Shown: positions 17,583 to 28,752, numbered from the stretch's first letter. The stretch is DNA of 64,000 bases from Pontibacillus chungwhensis (GCF_030166655.1 NZ_CP126446.1:3224001-3288000); one strand, 5' to 3'. Numbers and translations: made by a program. The notes: a model not told the origin generated them from the sequence alone.

Positions 17583-18641
17583 TTAATCTTCTAGCGGATT
17601 AAGGCTTTCTTCTCCGGACATTTTCTCAATCATCGTCACAAGTAAATCGATTTCTTCATCAATGTCCTTGATACTTGCCGTTTCGACTGGTGAATGCATG
17701 TAGCGTAATGGCAAGGAAACAAGGCTAATCGGAACTCCTTTTCCTGTCAGACGCATCTTATCCGCATCCGTCCCTGTCATACGCGGCGTTAATTCATACT
17801 GAACACGCATCCCCTTAGAACGAGCTGCTTCTTCTAACAAGCGATTAATCTTAATGTTAATAGGAGCACCTTTCGCTAGAACAGGTCCACCATCTAGCTT
17901 AATGTCTCCGTGCTTGTTCTTATTTACATATGGATAATCCGTTGCAAATGTAACATCTACAGCAATGGCCATCGTCGGTTCCAGACCAGCAGCTGCAAAA
18001 TAAGCTCCGCCCATGTTTGTTTCTTCATTTACTGTACTCGCAGCATATACTCCAACATTAATATCTTTCTCTGAGAGTTTTCTCAATACTTCTGCTACAA
18101 TGAAGGAACCTGTACGGTTATCTAAACCACGCCCGGATATGTATCGGTCCATCATGATTTCTGGTTCACGTTTATATACAGCAAGGTCTCCAATTTGAAC
18201 GAACTTTTCCATCTCTTCTTTCGATTTTGCTCCACAATCGATAAATAAATCATCAAGGCCAAAATCACCCTTTAGCCCCCCGTGATGTTGAGCATTCACA
18301 CCAATGACACCAGTGAGAGTTCCGCCTTGCCCAAGAACGGTTACTTTCATTCCTACAGCCGCTTTTGGATTAATGCCTCCCATTTTATCAAAGTGCAAGA
18401 AGCCATGATCATCTACACGATTCACTACTAGAGCAATCTCGTCACTATGACCAGCCAAGAGAATTTTAAAATCTGCTTCAGGATTTAATACCCCTATCAC
18501 GTTTCCAGCATTATCTGTTCGAATCTCATCCGCAAAAGGCTTGACGTATTCTATCCATTTCTTCTGAATCTCCATTTCCATACTCGATGGTGATGGAGTC
18601 TGTAGCATCTCTAACAAAAATTTCTGTTCATTTTGTTCCAT
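17583..18641 (-). CDS. M42 family aminopeptidase
   Basis: The 352-residue cytosolic metallopeptidase has metal-site signatures LAGHSDEIALVV (His/Asp near 65), SGRGLDNRTG with the bridging Asp, STVNEETNMGGA (catalytic and metal Glu pair), VDVTFATD and RYMHSPVETA (His). The family includes TET-type and glutamyl aminopeptidases and the Bacillus YsdC protein. It trims peptides as a large oligomer. The peptide preference cannot be read from sequence. GGGAGG precedes the ATG. Confidence 0.9.
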   Translation of the reverse strand: MEQNEQKFLLEMLQTPSPSSMEMEIQKKWIEYVKPFADEIRTDNAGNVIGVLNPEADFKILLAGHSDEIALVVNRVDDHGFLHFDKMGGINPKAAVGMKVTVLGQGGTLTGVIGVNAQHHGGLKGDFGLDDLFIDCGAKSKEEMEKFVQIGDLAVYKREPEIMMDRYISGRGLDNRTGSFIVAEVLRKLSEKDINVGVYAASTVNEETNMGGAYFAAAGLEPTMAIAVDVTFATDYPYVNKNKHGDIKLDGGPVLAKGAPINIKINRLLEEAARSKGMRVQYELTPRMTGTDADKMRLTGKGVPISLVSLPLRYMHSPVETASIKDIDEEIDLLVTMIEKMSGEESLNPLED

Positions 18642-18701
18642 CCACTATTCCTCCCTAATCGTTTCCTTCATCTTATCAATTTCCTTGACTTTACACCAAT
18701 G

Positions 18702-19559
18702 CTAGGCTGTTCCAACCTTTTTATTCTTCCAAAACATATAAAACGAAGCCCCGAAAATAATAGCATAACCGAGGAAGCTTAAAGTGTCTGGAACTTGATT
18801 AAACACGACGATACTGATTACCGCTGAGAACAAAATATTGGTGTAGAAAAAGATTGAAATTTCCTTGGCCGGCGCAAATTTATAGGCAAGCGTGATCCCA
18901 AACTGACCTATTGTTGCAAAGACTCCCGCCAACAATAAATATAGAGTTTGCTGAAGAGACATCGGTTCATAAAGAAGGGCCGTGAACGGCAACAACACAA
19001 CCGTCGAGAAGAAAGAAAAGTAAAATACAATTGTGTAGTATTCTTCTTTATCACCTAAGAAACGAAGAACCGTATAGGCAAGGGCAGCAAAGACTGCAGA
19101 AGAAACACCCGCCATATATGGAATGGTCTCTACAGAAAACTCAGGTTTAATAATGAGCAATGTGCCTAAAAACGCAATCACGATCGCAACAATTTGAAAC
19201 TTACGCGCTTTCTCATTTAAAAATAAAGCGGAAAAAATAATTAAAAGAAACGGGCTTAGTTTATTCAACATATCGGCATCCGACAGCACAAGATGGTCAA
19301 TAGAATAAAAATACAGCACCATTCCTAGCGTTCCAAGTGATGATCGTAATAGCAAGTACTTCTGGTTCTCTTTCTTCCCGAAGAAGCGTTCTTTATGATA
19401 GAGAACGAACCCAAATGCTATAAAAGCAGAGACAATGTTGCGAAACATCGTCTTTTGAACCGCTGGTAGGTCCCCCGAAAGTTTAACGAACGTCGACATC
19501 ATCGCAAAACCGAAGGCAGCGCTTAATAATAGTAAAATTCCTTTATTCATGTTGCTCAT
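18702..19559 (-). CDS. EamA/DMT-superfamily transporter
   Basis: About 285 residues and ten membrane helices in two EamA repeats (about 5-137 and 148-283). Features are MMSTFVKLSGDLPAVQKTMFRN early and LAYKFAPAKEISIFFYTNILF in the second half. The family exports metabolites; the substrate is not evident. GGAGG sits 6 bases before the ATG at 19559; a longer frame to 19619 lacks a ribosome site and carries an unlikely basic N-terminus. Confidence 0.85.
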   Translation of the reverse strand: MSNMNKGILLLLSAAFGFAMMSTFVKLSGDLPAVQKTMFRNIVSAFIAFGFVLYHKERFFGKKENQKYLLLRSSLGTLGMVLYFYSIDHLVLSDADMLNKLSPFLLIIFSALFLNEKARKFQIVAIVIAFLGTLLIIKPEFSVETIPYMAGVSSAVFAALAYTVLRFLGDKEEYYTIVFYFSFFSTVVLLPFTALLYEPMSLQQTLYLLLAGVFATIGQFGITLAYKFAPAKEISIFFYTNILFSAVISIVVFNQVPDTLSFLGYAIIFGASFYMFWKNKKVGTA

Positions 19560-19686
19560 GTTATTCCTCCAACAAGGTGGTCTTGATCGTTGCAAACGTT
19601 CGTATCTTATCCCCCTCACGTACCTTTGTCAACTATCTTGCCCCCCCACGGCCCTCTCATGCACCGCGCACCTGACCAGAATCACC

Positions 19687-19725
19687 ACAAAAAAGGCCCA
19701 GTCAATTGATTGATTGGGCCTTTCC
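19687..19725 (-). terminator. xpt-pbuX operon terminator
   Basis: AAAGGCCCA pairs with TGGGCCTTT around an AT-rich loop, followed on the minus strand by TTTTTT. Confidence 0.85.
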
Positions 19726-19732
19726 TTTCTAT

Positions 19733-21627
<1,895 letters not shown>

Positions 21628-21648
21628 CTACAAAGACGCACTCAACAA

Positions 21649-21698
21649 AAGAAAAACCTCACAAAAGGCACGAGTATCGCGCCATCTGTGAGGTTTCC
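21649..21698 (-). terminator. Purine riboswitch terminator stem
   Basis: On the minus strand AAACCTCACA pairs with TGTGAGGTTT across a GC-rich loop, followed by TTCTTTT. This is the off-state expression platform upstream of xpt. Confidence 0.85.
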
Positions 21699-21757
21699 TT
21701 CTACAAATAATGAAAATAGAGCTAGTCTTTAACCTAGCATCCACAAATGTGTGCAAT

Positions 21758-21826
21758 ACTCATAGTCAGGCCATTTACGGTAGCCTGGTAGAAACTTGCG
21801 AGCCTTATCCTCGCCCTTATATGAGT
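21758..21826 (-). promoter_or_regulatory. Purine (guanine-type) riboswitch
   Basis: On the minus strand P1 is ACTCATA/TATGAGT. The conserved GTTTCTACC lies between P2 and P3, and the P3 arms are CAGGC/GCCTG. The base that pairs with the ligand lies in GACTAT and is C, the guanine/xanthine-specific form rather than the adenine form (T). Genes downstream agree. Confidence 0.95.
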
Positions 21827-21852
21827 ACGTCCGAAATATTTTGTTGAGATTA

Positions 21853-21881
21853 ATTATAGGAGACTAACCAAAAGAATTCAA
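21853..21881 (-). promoter_or_regulatory. xpt-pbuX promoter
   Basis: TTGAAT, a 17-bp spacer and TATAAT on the minus strand, about 20 bp before the riboswitch. The remaining part of the gap to 22046 shows nothing I can assign apart from the VOC gene ribosome site. Confidence 0.8.
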
Positions 21882-22046
21882 CCCAATTCTGGAAAATAAC
21901 GAATATAGAATACTAAAACATCATAAACGTTCGTGTTTCTAAGAGGAGTTTTGAAATTTCTATAAAGGGAAGTCTATACACTATACACCAAGATATCTAG
22001 CATTTACTTATCTAACCATCTAACTACATTCAGGAGGCGATTCATT

Positions 22047-22439
22047 TTGAATATATGTAAGATAAATATTTATGTAAGCGACTTAGATTTCGCGATCCAA
22101 TGGTACAGCGAAGTACTTGACCTCAAGAGATCAGACGATCATGATAACTACCCTACTTGCATTGATTTAATCCATGATCGTAACATACGTTTAACGCTTC
22201 ACAAAACGGAACGCGATACGGAGATCGAAATCTGGAAAGAAGCCTCTACTATAATTACATTTGAAGTCGAAAACATTCGCGCCACTATGAAAGATTTAAA
22301 AGAACGGGGTGTGCGCTTTTATAACGAAGAACCTGTGTGGTTCCCAGACGGTGAACGCATTGCTTTCAATGATCCATTTGGAAACGTCCACGAACTTGCT
22401 GAAGTTAAGAAACAGGGCAATGAAACAATGGAGTGTTAA
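22047..22439 (+). CDS. VOC-family (glyoxalase/bleomycin-resistance fold) protein
   Basis: The 130-residue product begins MNICKINIYVSDLDFAIQWY (TTG start with AGGAGG about 10 bases upstream). It has the paired beta-alpha-beta modules of the VOC superfamily and ends FNDPFGNVHELAEV with the usual metal-ligand Glu. Members act as dioxygenases, isomerases or drug-binding proteins; nothing here identifies the substrate. Confidence 0.82.
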   Translation: MNICKINIYVSDLDFAIQWYSEVLDLKRSDDHDNYPTCIDLIHDRNIRLTLHKTERDTEIEIWKEASTIITFEVENIRATMKDLKERGVRFYNEEPVWFPDGERIAFNDPFGNVHELAEVKKQGNETMEC

Positions 22440-22442
22440 AGA

Positions 22443-22478
22443 AAAAGAACCTATTTTGAATAGGTTCTTTTTTTTATT
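22443..22478 (+). terminator. Terminator after the VOC gene
   Basis: AAAGAACCTATT pairs with AATAGGTTCTTT around TTG, followed by an eight-T run. Confidence 0.9.
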
Positions 22479-22529
22479 ATAATGCGTTTCAGGTATGGGC
22501 ATACTTGTAGAAAAAAGCGGAGGTTTCGC

Positions 22530-23540
22530 ATGAAGGTCCATTTACATCAAGCCATCCAGTGGTATTTTCGAACACCCGTCTTTCTACGGCTACTTCTAAC
22601 TGTAGCCTTTTTTATGATTTTCTTCGGAGCCCTCGTGCATTGGGTGGAGCCGGAGGCATTTCCTACAGTCTTTGATGGGATTTGGTGGGCAGTCATTACT
22701 GGCTCCACTGTAGGATATGGGGATTACGTGCCTTTAACGATAGTAGGAAGAATCATTGGTATATTCCTGATTATTGCAGGAGGAGGCCTTGTTACATTTT
22801 ATATGGCGACTGTCTCTTCCTCTACCGTAAAATACGAACGAAACTTATCTGAGGGGAAGGTTGAGTATAGAGGAAGTAATCACATCATTATCATCGGTTG
22901 GAATGAACGGACGAAACAACTACTTAATATGATTACGGATTATATAGAAGAAGAAAATATCGTCTTAATCGATAAATCACTCGATCAAATTGGCTATCAA
23001 GAATACAAACTTCATTATATAAACGGAGATGCATCTGAAGATAGCACCCTTTTGAAGGCACGAATTTCAGAAGCACGTTGCATGATCATCACATCAGACC
23101 CATCCAAACAGGAACATCAGGCGGACCAAGTCAGCATCCTTACAACTGTAGCCGCTAGAGGAATGAATTCCGATATGTTCATCATTACAGAAATCTTATT
23201 AAAGAATCAAGTGACAAACGCAAGGCGCGCCGGTGCTGATACGGTGATTCGTTCGAATGATTTCATGAGTACACTGTTTTTCCACGAGTTATACCGGGAA
23301 GCACACATTAAACCGTTTGATACCCTAGTCGCTCAGCTTTCTTCACAGCAATATAAACAAATGAAAGTACCGAAAGACTTAGTAGGAGAAACCTTCAAGG
23401 AATGTGCCTTAGCGTTTTTAAAGCAAGAAGAATTGCTGTTAGGAATGGAACAAAACGGAGAGTTATTCATAAACCCTCCGTCTCAATCCATTATTAAAGA
23501 AGATGATCACCTGATTGTGCTCTCCAACCTAAGTGAGTAA
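22530..23540 (+). CDS. yugO: Potassium channel with RCK (TrkA-N) domain, YugO-like
   Basis: About 336 residues: two membrane helices around the pore loop with selectivity filter TVGYGD (from about 60), then a cytosolic Rossmann-type RCK domain beginning NHIIIIGWNERTKQ and a C-terminal regulatory region. It is a two-helix K+ channel gated by ligands or ions on the RCK ring; B. subtilis YugO has been linked to K+ signalling in biofilms. GCGGAGG lies 6 bases before the ATG at 22530. Its 3' end overlaps convergent yugN by 12 bp, and yugO next to yugN mirrors B. subtilis. Confidence 0.92.
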   Translation: MKVHLHQAIQWYFRTPVFLRLLLTVAFFMIFFGALVHWVEPEAFPTVFDGIWWAVITGSTVGYGDYVPLTIVGRIIGIFLIIAGGGLVTFYMATVSSSTVKYERNLSEGKVEYRGSNHIIIIGWNERTKQLLNMITDYIEEENIVLIDKSLDQIGYQEYKLHYINGDASEDSTLLKARISEARCMIITSDPSKQEHQADQVSILTTVAARGMNSDMFIITEILLKNQVTNARRAGADTVIRSNDFMSTLFFHELYREAHIKPFDTLVAQLSSQQYKQMKVPKDLVGETFKECALAFLKQEELLLGMEQNGELFINPPSQSIIKEDDHLIVLSNLSE

Positions 23541-23933
23541 AATCCGTTCTAATTCTTCTACGAGTTCCTTCCCAGTTTCAATATATTCTTCAGGAAATTC
23601 TGCATCAGGGTCCTGAGGCTCTGAAAACTGGTCAAAGGAGGCACTAAGATTTCCAACATGTACATTGTCGTCTAATCCTCGCTGATACTTATGTGATAAA
23701 AGGTATGGTTCACCGAGTCTTACGGTTACTTCTTTATCATCTAGCTGACCATTCACCACAGAAAAGGGCACTCGCAAAAACTGATACCCCACTTCATCAG
23801 AGATTTTATAATCAAAGGAGCCATGGTCATAATCCCAGTTGCCTCCAATATCGTAGCCACGGGGTTTTAGCTTCTGCTCGAGATCAAACAATGAAAACAC
23901 TTGCCCTTGTATCCCAGAAGGAATCGGAATCAT
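23529..23933 (-). CDS. yugN: YugN-like family protein
   Basis: The 134-residue protein begins MIPIPSGIQGQVFSLFDLEQ and contains GYDIGGNWDYDHGSFDYKI, matching the Bacillus YugN family of unknown function. No membrane segment or signal peptide is present. AAAGGCGGG precedes the ATG. It overlaps the end of yugO on the opposite strand, so read-through of one could silence the other. Confidence 0.85.
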   Translation of the reverse strand: MIPIPSGIQGQVFSLFDLEQKLKPRGYDIGGNWDYDHGSFDYKISDEVGYQFLRVPFSVVNGQLDDKEVTVRLGEPYLLSHKYQRGLDDNVHVGNLSASFDQFSEPQDPDAEFPEEYIETGKELVEELERILLT

Positions 23934-24000
23934 GTTATCCCGCCTTTCTTTTTTCTTAGCTTACCCCAACCCAAACAATCGGTATTCACCCAAGATCGAA

Positions 24001-24037
24001 TAAAAAAACGGCACCCTATAGCGAGGTGCCGTTTTCC
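24001..24037 (-). terminator. Terminator of the GntP permease gene
   Basis: AACGGCACC pairs with GGTGCCGTT, with seven T on the minus-strand side. Confidence 0.88.
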
Positions 24038-24043
24038 TATGCT

Positions 24044-25324
24044 TTATACCAGTCCAATATAAGACATTAAAATTCCCACTACAGTCGCGATAAACGGAAT
24101 AAGTAATCCTACAAAGAAAATATCTTTATAAGAATCTTTGTGAGTCATTCCCGTAATCGCAAACACTGTTAGCAATGCTCCGTTGTGGGGCAATATCGAA
24201 GCACCTGAAGCTAAAGCAGTAACACGGTGTAAAATCTCAGGATTTAACCCCATATCTAATGCTTGTTGATAATACTCTGATCCAAGAGCATTAAGGGTAA
24301 TATTCATACCACCTGACGCTGACCCTGTAATCATTGCCAGAACCTGAGTTGATAAAGCATCAGAGATGGTTAGGCCACCTTTAATATTCAGTAATGCTTC
24401 TTTAATAGCTGGGAAAGCAGGCGCATTCTTCACAACTGCACCAAAACCAACAGCCGCACCAGTATTGACAACAGCTGTAACCGCACCCTTAGCACCATCG
24501 TTCATGGCACCTGTAAACTTCTTAAAGGACTTAAAGTTCAGAACAAATGTGAGAACGATCCCAATTAATAACGCACTTAGCATTTCTAGGTTTAGTACAT
24601 TGATGGAAATTACAACAGCAAGAAGTGGTAAGAAAGAAAGGATTACATTTGGATCTTGCCCCTCTTCTTCTTTGGCCTCTTCTCCACCTGGTTCAGTAAA
24701 TCCTTCACCAGCTTTCGTTAATTTGTTTGCACGATAGGAGAGGTAAAAATAGCCTCCCACCGCCATAATAAGACCCGTTACAATCCCCATAATCGGAGCC
24801 GCCATCATCGTCGTATTAAAGAACTCCGTTGGAATGTAGTTCTGTACTTGAGCAGTACCTGGTAAGGCTGTCATCGTGAACGTAAAGGCCCCTAGTACAA
24901 TTGTTCCAGGTATCACTTTACGACTGATGTCAGCTTGCCTGAACAGGTTTAAAGCTAAAGGATACATAACGAATACCACAACGAACAAACTCACTCCGCC
25001 GTATGTAAGAATCGCAGCACCTAATAGCACACCCAAGATCGCCCTTTCTTTACCGACAATCTTCGATAAGAAAGAAGCTACTGTTCTGGCACTCCCTGTA
25101 ACCTCCATTAATTTCCCGAATACGGCACCAAAAAGGAACACCGGGAAGAAATCTCTAGCAAATGATGCAAAGCCGGTCATGAAATCAGATGTAAAAGCAT
25201 CGAAAATATCCATGCCAGATAGCAAAGCAACGATAGCCGCAGCGACTGGAGCAATCCACAAGATCGACCACCCTAAGTACGCCATGACCATTAAAGCAAT
25301 TAAACCTACAATGATTGCTATCAT
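24044..25324 (-). CDS. GntP-family permease, probably for 3-hydroxybutyrate
   Basis: The 426-residue protein has about 12 membrane helices with GntP-family motifs (FLFGAVFGKLMEVTGSA, YGGVSLFVVVFVMYPLA, LPGTAQVQNYIPT, ITGSASGGMNITLNALG). The family carries gluconate and other hydroxy acids by proton symport. The gene is divergent from a 3-hydroxybutyrate dehydrogenase, as in the B. subtilis yxj region, so 3-hydroxybutyrate import is the best guess. AGGAGG precedes the ATG. Confidence 0.85.
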   Translation of the reverse strand: MIAIIVGLIALMVMAYLGWSILWIAPVAAAIVALLSGMDIFDAFTSDFMTGFASFARDFFPVFLFGAVFGKLMEVTGSARTVASFLSKIVGKERAILGVLLGAAILTYGGVSLFVVVFVMYPLALNLFRQADISRKVIPGTIVLGAFTFTMTALPGTAQVQNYIPTEFFNTTMMAAPIMGIVTGLIMAVGGYFYLSYRANKLTKAGEGFTEPGGEEAKEEEGQDPNVILSFLPLLAVVISINVLNLEMLSALLIGIVLTFVLNFKSFKKFTGAMNDGAKGAVTAVVNTGAAVGFGAVVKNAPAFPAIKEALLNIKGGLTISDALSTQVLAMITGSASGGMNITLNALGSEYYQQALDMGLNPEILHRVTALASGASILPHNGALLTVFAITGMTHKDSYKDIFFVGLLIPFIATVVGILMSYIGLV

Positions 25325-25523
25325 GTTTGTACCTCCTAATTTTTGTTGTTAAATTCTTTAGATATAATTTCAATTAAGTTCCTAAAAAGACATACTTTAT
25401 AGGACAACAGAATAATCCTATCTTCTTTAAAAACCACAATCCAATAATATGCTTCAATCTCAAACATTCTTTTTCTTGCTAAAATAAAGAAAATTATGCG
25501 TATTCCATTGTTAATCAAAATTT

Positions 25524-25552
25524 TTGAGTTAAACCTATAACTGACTTATAAT
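25524..25552 (+). promoter_or_regulatory. bdhA promoter
   Basis: TTGAGT, a 17-bp spacer and a perfect TATAAT, 64 bp before the bdhA ATG. No convincing promoter for the divergent permease was found in the AT-rich gap. Confidence 0.7.
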
Positions 25553-25615
25553 TTCTTAGGTACGCAATGATGATCTAAACAAATAAAACCACATAAGTTG
25601 GGGAGGAAAAATAGT

Positions 25616-26392
25616 ATGGTCGAAAATCAAGTAGTATTTATTACAGGAGCCGCACGCGGAATTGGTTATGAAATCGGAGAGACTTTTGCAGAGAATGGTG
25701 CAAAAGTAGTTCTATCCGACGTAAACGATGAAGGCGTTCAAGAAGCTGCTAAAGCTCTTACAGACAAAGGCCTAAACGCTATCGGTGTTAAAGCGGATGT
25801 AACAAGCGAAGAAGAGATCGAAGCTGCAATTGATCAAGCTGTAGAAACATACGGCCGAATTGACGTTTTAATCAATAACGCAGGTCTTCAACACGTATCT
25901 CCAATCGAAGAATTTCCAACAGAGAAATTCCGCCTGATGCAAGATATCATGCTTACAGCACCATTTATCGCAACTAAAAAAGTATTCCCTATCATGAAAG
26001 AACAAGGCTATGGCCGCATTCTAAACATGGCCTCAATCAATGGATTAATTGGTTTCGCCGGGAAAGCTGCATACAACAGCGCGAAGCATGGTGTAATCGG
26101 CTTAACAAAAGTATCAGCACTTGAAGGTGCCGAGCACGGCATCACAGTTAACGCTATTGCACCTGGTTATGTAGACACACCACTTGTAAGAGGTCAAATG
26201 GAAGACCTTGCGAAATCTCGCGGTGTTGAGCTAGAAAAAGTATTAGAAGAAGTGATCTATCCACTTGTACCTCAAAAACGTCTTCTTCAAGTAGAAGAAA
26301 TCGCCGACTACGCTATGTTCTTATCTAGCGAAAAAGCGAAAAGCGTAACAGGACAAGCGATTGTCATCGACGGCGGATATACCGCTCAATAA
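25616..26392 (+). CDS. bdhA: D-3-hydroxybutyrate dehydrogenase (SDR)
   Basis: The 258-residue short-chain dehydrogenase has the cofactor motif TGAARGIG (about 10-17), Asp after the second strand (LSDVND, NAD preference), NNAG, catalytic Ser-Tyr-Lys in NMASINGL and AAYNSAKHG, and NAIAPGYVDTPLVR. The long segment QMEDLAKSRGVELEKVLEEV is the usual lid of 3-hydroxybutyrate dehydrogenases. The ATG at 25616 has GGGGAGG 9 bases upstream. It probably oxidises 3-hydroxybutyrate from storage polymer or medium to acetoacetate, and pairs with the divergent permease. Confidence 0.9.
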   Translation: MVENQVVFITGAARGIGYEIGETFAENGAKVVLSDVNDEGVQEAAKALTDKGLNAIGVKADVTSEEEIEAAIDQAVETYGRIDVLINNAGLQHVSPIEEFPTEKFRLMQDIMLTAPFIATKKVFPIMKEQGYGRILNMASINGLIGFAGKAAYNSAKHGVIGLTKVSALEGAEHGITVNAIAPGYVDTPLVRGQMEDLAKSRGVELEKVLEEVIYPLVPQKRLLQVEEIADYAMFLSSEKAKSVTGQAIVIDGGYTAQ

Positions 26393-26402
26393 TTCAATTT
26401 TT

Positions 26403-26441
26403 CATAAAAAAAGAGGACCCATCTTTGGGTCCTCTTTTTTG
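26403..26441 (+). terminator. bdhA terminator
   Basis: AAAGAGGACCC pairs with GGGTCCTCTTT, followed by TTT. Confidence 0.9.
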
Positions 26442-26512
26442 TGTTGGATTGGGGGCTAGGGGTTGTGAAGATGTAGCAGGGGGTTGAGGGTGAGGCTGAG
26501 GCTAGGGGCCGG

Positions 26513-27215
26513 GCTTGAGCCGTTTTGTCCTGAACTTGAGCCATTCTACTTCTCTTTAAGCCATTCCTTCTCCTCTTAAACCATTCTTTGCTTTCTCGAG
26601 CCGTTATTTTGGCGCCTTGAGCCGTTTTTGAACTATCTCAAGCCGCTTCTCCCCTCACTTGAGCCCCACTCTCCTTACTTGAGCCGCAACCCCGCACTAT
26701 GCCAACAGAGATTCCGCTTGAGCCATCTCGGTCTCATCTTGAGCCACTCTTCCCCTTCTTAAGCCGCTCCTTCTCCTCTTAAGCCACTCTCCTCATTCTC
26801 GAGCCGTTATTTTGGCCTCTTGAGCCGTTTTTGAGCTTTCTCAAGCCACTTCTCCCCTCACTTGAGCCCCACTCTCCTTACTTGAGCCGCAACCCGCACT
26901 ATGCCAACAGAGATTCCGCTTGAGCCATCTCGGTCTCATCTTGAGCCACTCTTCCCCTTCTTAAGCCGCTCCTTCTCCTCTTAAGCCACTCTCCTCATTC
27001 TCGAGCCGTTATTTTGGCCTCTTGAGCCGTTTTTGAGCTTTCTCAAGCCGCTTCTCCCCTCACTTGAGCCTTCATTTCCATACTTGAGCCGCCTTCACCT
27101 CACTCGAGCCGCCTTCGCCTCACTTGAGCCGCCTCACCTCACTCGAGCCGCCCTCGCCTCACTTGAGTCGCCTCACCTCACTTGAGCCGCCTTCACCTCA
27201 CTCGAGCCGTCCTCC
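26513..27215 (+). repeat. Array of about 33 CTYRAGCC boxes, 19-21 bp apart
   Basis: A box CTTGAGCC, CTCGAGCC, CTTAAGCC or CTCAAGCC recurs about every 20 bp, separated by pyrimidine-rich spacers. At a larger scale a unit of about 202 bp is repeated 2.5 times (about 26560-26761, 26762-26963, 26964-27070); each full unit contains one longer spacer with GCACTATGCCAACAGAG. The last part (27079-27215) has simpler 18-20 bp units. The DNA just before it (26446-26512) is purine-rich on the same strand. It lies between the convergent bdhA and pgi, bounded by their terminators. No credible coding frame or RNA family was recognised. Confidence 0.9.
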
Positions 27216-27230
27216 CCACCCTACCCAGAA

Positions 27231-27268
27231 CAACAAAAAAAGCGAGCACCCTCACCAGGTGCTCGCTC
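27231..27268 (-). terminator. pgi terminator
   Basis: AGCGAGCACC pairs with GGTGCTCGCT, followed by seven T on the minus strand. Confidence 0.9.
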
Positions 27269-27274
27269 TAACAC

Positions 27275-28627
27275 TTATTTATTTAAACGTTGTTCAAGTT
27301 CTGCTTTCTGCGCCTCAAAGCCAGGCTTTCCAAGTAAAGCGAACATGTTTTTCTTATAAGCTTCTACTCCAGGTTGATCAAATGGATTCACACCTAGAAG
27401 ATAGCCGCTGATGGCACATGCTTTCTCAAAGAAGTACACCATGTAACCGAATGTGTAAGCATCTAATTTCGGAACGTGGACGATTAGGTTTGGTACCTCA
27501 CCATCTGTATGAGCAAGCATAGTCCCTTCGTATGCTTTCTGGTTTACGAAATCAACCGTTTCTCCTGAAAGATAATTCAGACCATCTAAGTTTTGTTCAT
27601 CTTCCTTAATCGTTACATCGCTCTTAGGTTCTTCAACATGAAGAACCGTTTCGAACAAGTCACGACGTCCATCTTGTATATACTGTCCCATTGAATGAAG
27701 ATCAGTTGAGAAGTTAGCAGAAGAAGGGAAAATTCCTTTTTGGTCTTTGCCTTCACTTTCGCCAAATAACTGTTTCCACCATTCAGCAAAATACTGAAGA
27801 GAAGGTTCGTAATTGACAAGCATTTCAATGGTCTTCCCTTTGCTATATAAGGCATTTCGAACGGCAGCATACTGGTAAGCAGGGTTCTTCTCAAGGTCTT
27901 CTTCGCTTAATTGTTGCTGAGCAAGCTGAGCTCCATCCATCATAGATTGGATATCGATGCCACTTGCCGCAATTGGAAGTAGTCCAACTGCTGTTAGAAC
28001 AGAGAAACGTCCACCCACATCATCAGGGATTACGAAGCTTTCATATCCTTCTTCTGTAGCAAGTGTTTTAAGAGCGCCTTTTTGTTTATCTGTAGTCGCG
28101 TAAATACGTTTACGAGCTTCTTCCTTCCCGTACTTATTCTCTAAGAATTCACGGAAAATGCGGAAGGCAATAGCCGGCTCTGTTGTAGTACCACTTTTAG
28201 AGATGACGTTAATCGAAACATCTTTGTCCTTAATTGCATCAAACAGATCATTCACATATGGTGCACTAATGCTATTACCAACGAAGAATACTTGAGGCGT
28301 ATCACGCTGGTCTTTAGAAAGTTCATTGTAGAACGAGTGGTTTAACATTTCTAATGCCGCGCGAGCGCCAAGATAAGAACCTCCGATTCCTACTACTAAA
28401 AGAACATCAGAGTCTGATTTAATTTTTTCTGCAGCTTTTTGGATACGAGAGAATTCTTCCTGGTCGTACTGTTCAGGAAGGTCTAACCAACCTAAGAAGT
28501 CATTTCCTGCTCCCGTTTTATTGTGTAAAGAATGATGTGCAAGCTTTACAGTTTCTTTTATATTCGTTAATTCGTGTTCACCGAAAAACGGCAACGCTTT
28601 TTCATATTCAAATCGAATGTGAGTCAT
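27275..28627 (-). CDS. pgi: Glucose-6-phosphate isomerase
   Basis: Pgi interconverts glucose-6-phosphate and fructose-6-phosphate. The 450-residue protein has the SIS-domain motifs [29 protein letters not shown] and [14 protein letters not shown], the active-site segment [17 protein letters not shown], and DQPGVEAYK near the C-terminus. The ATG at 28627 has GGAGGG 7 bases upstream; an in-frame TTG at 28642 overlaps that site. Placement between yugN and yugJ matches B. subtilis. A near-consensus cre-like site (28667-28680) is too weak to claim. Confidence 0.97.
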   Translation of the reverse strand: MTHIRFEYEKALPFFGEHELTNIKETVKLAHHSLHNKTGAGNDFLGWLDLPEQYDQEEFSRIQKAAEKIKSDSDVLLVVGIGGSYLGARAALEMLNHSFYNELSKDQRDTPQVFFVGNSISAPYVNDLFDAIKDKDVSINVISKSGTTTEPAIAFRIFREFLENKYGKEEARKRIYATTDKQKGALKTLATEEGYESFVIPDDVGGRFSVLTAVGLLPIAASGIDIQSMMDGAQLAQQQLSEEDLEKNPAYQYAAVRNALYSKGKTIEMLVNYEPSLQYFAEWWKQLFGESEGKDQKGIFPSSANFSTDLHSMGQYIQDGRRDLFETVLHVEEPKSDVTIKEDEQNLDGLNYLSGETVDFVNQKAYEGTMLAHTDGEVPNLIVHVPKLDAYTFGYMVYFFEKACAISGYLLGVNPFDQPGVEAYKKNMFALLGKPGFEAQKAELEQRLNK

Positions 28628-28752
28628 TATGTATCCCTCCAACTTATCTTTCTAAACTTCACTTTATCGAAACGCTTACAGCAAATCAAGCGATCTTAAA
28701 GATGTAAGCGAATACAGTATAGATTTTCTCCAAAAATCGTTCTAAAGAAACA

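Noticed and set aside
26513-27215. CRISPR array
   Set aside because: The conserved box is only 8 bases, spacers are pyrimidine-biased and reused in a 202-bp tandem unit, and no cas genes are near.
27124-27411. 95-codon frame across the box array and pgi end
   Set aside because: No ribosome site, low-complexity Ser/Pro/Leu content that follows the repeat, and it runs antisense into pgi and its terminator.
28667-28680. CcpA cre site upstream of pgi
   Set aside because: TCGAAACGCTTACA differs from the consensus at two conserved positions; too weak without expression data.
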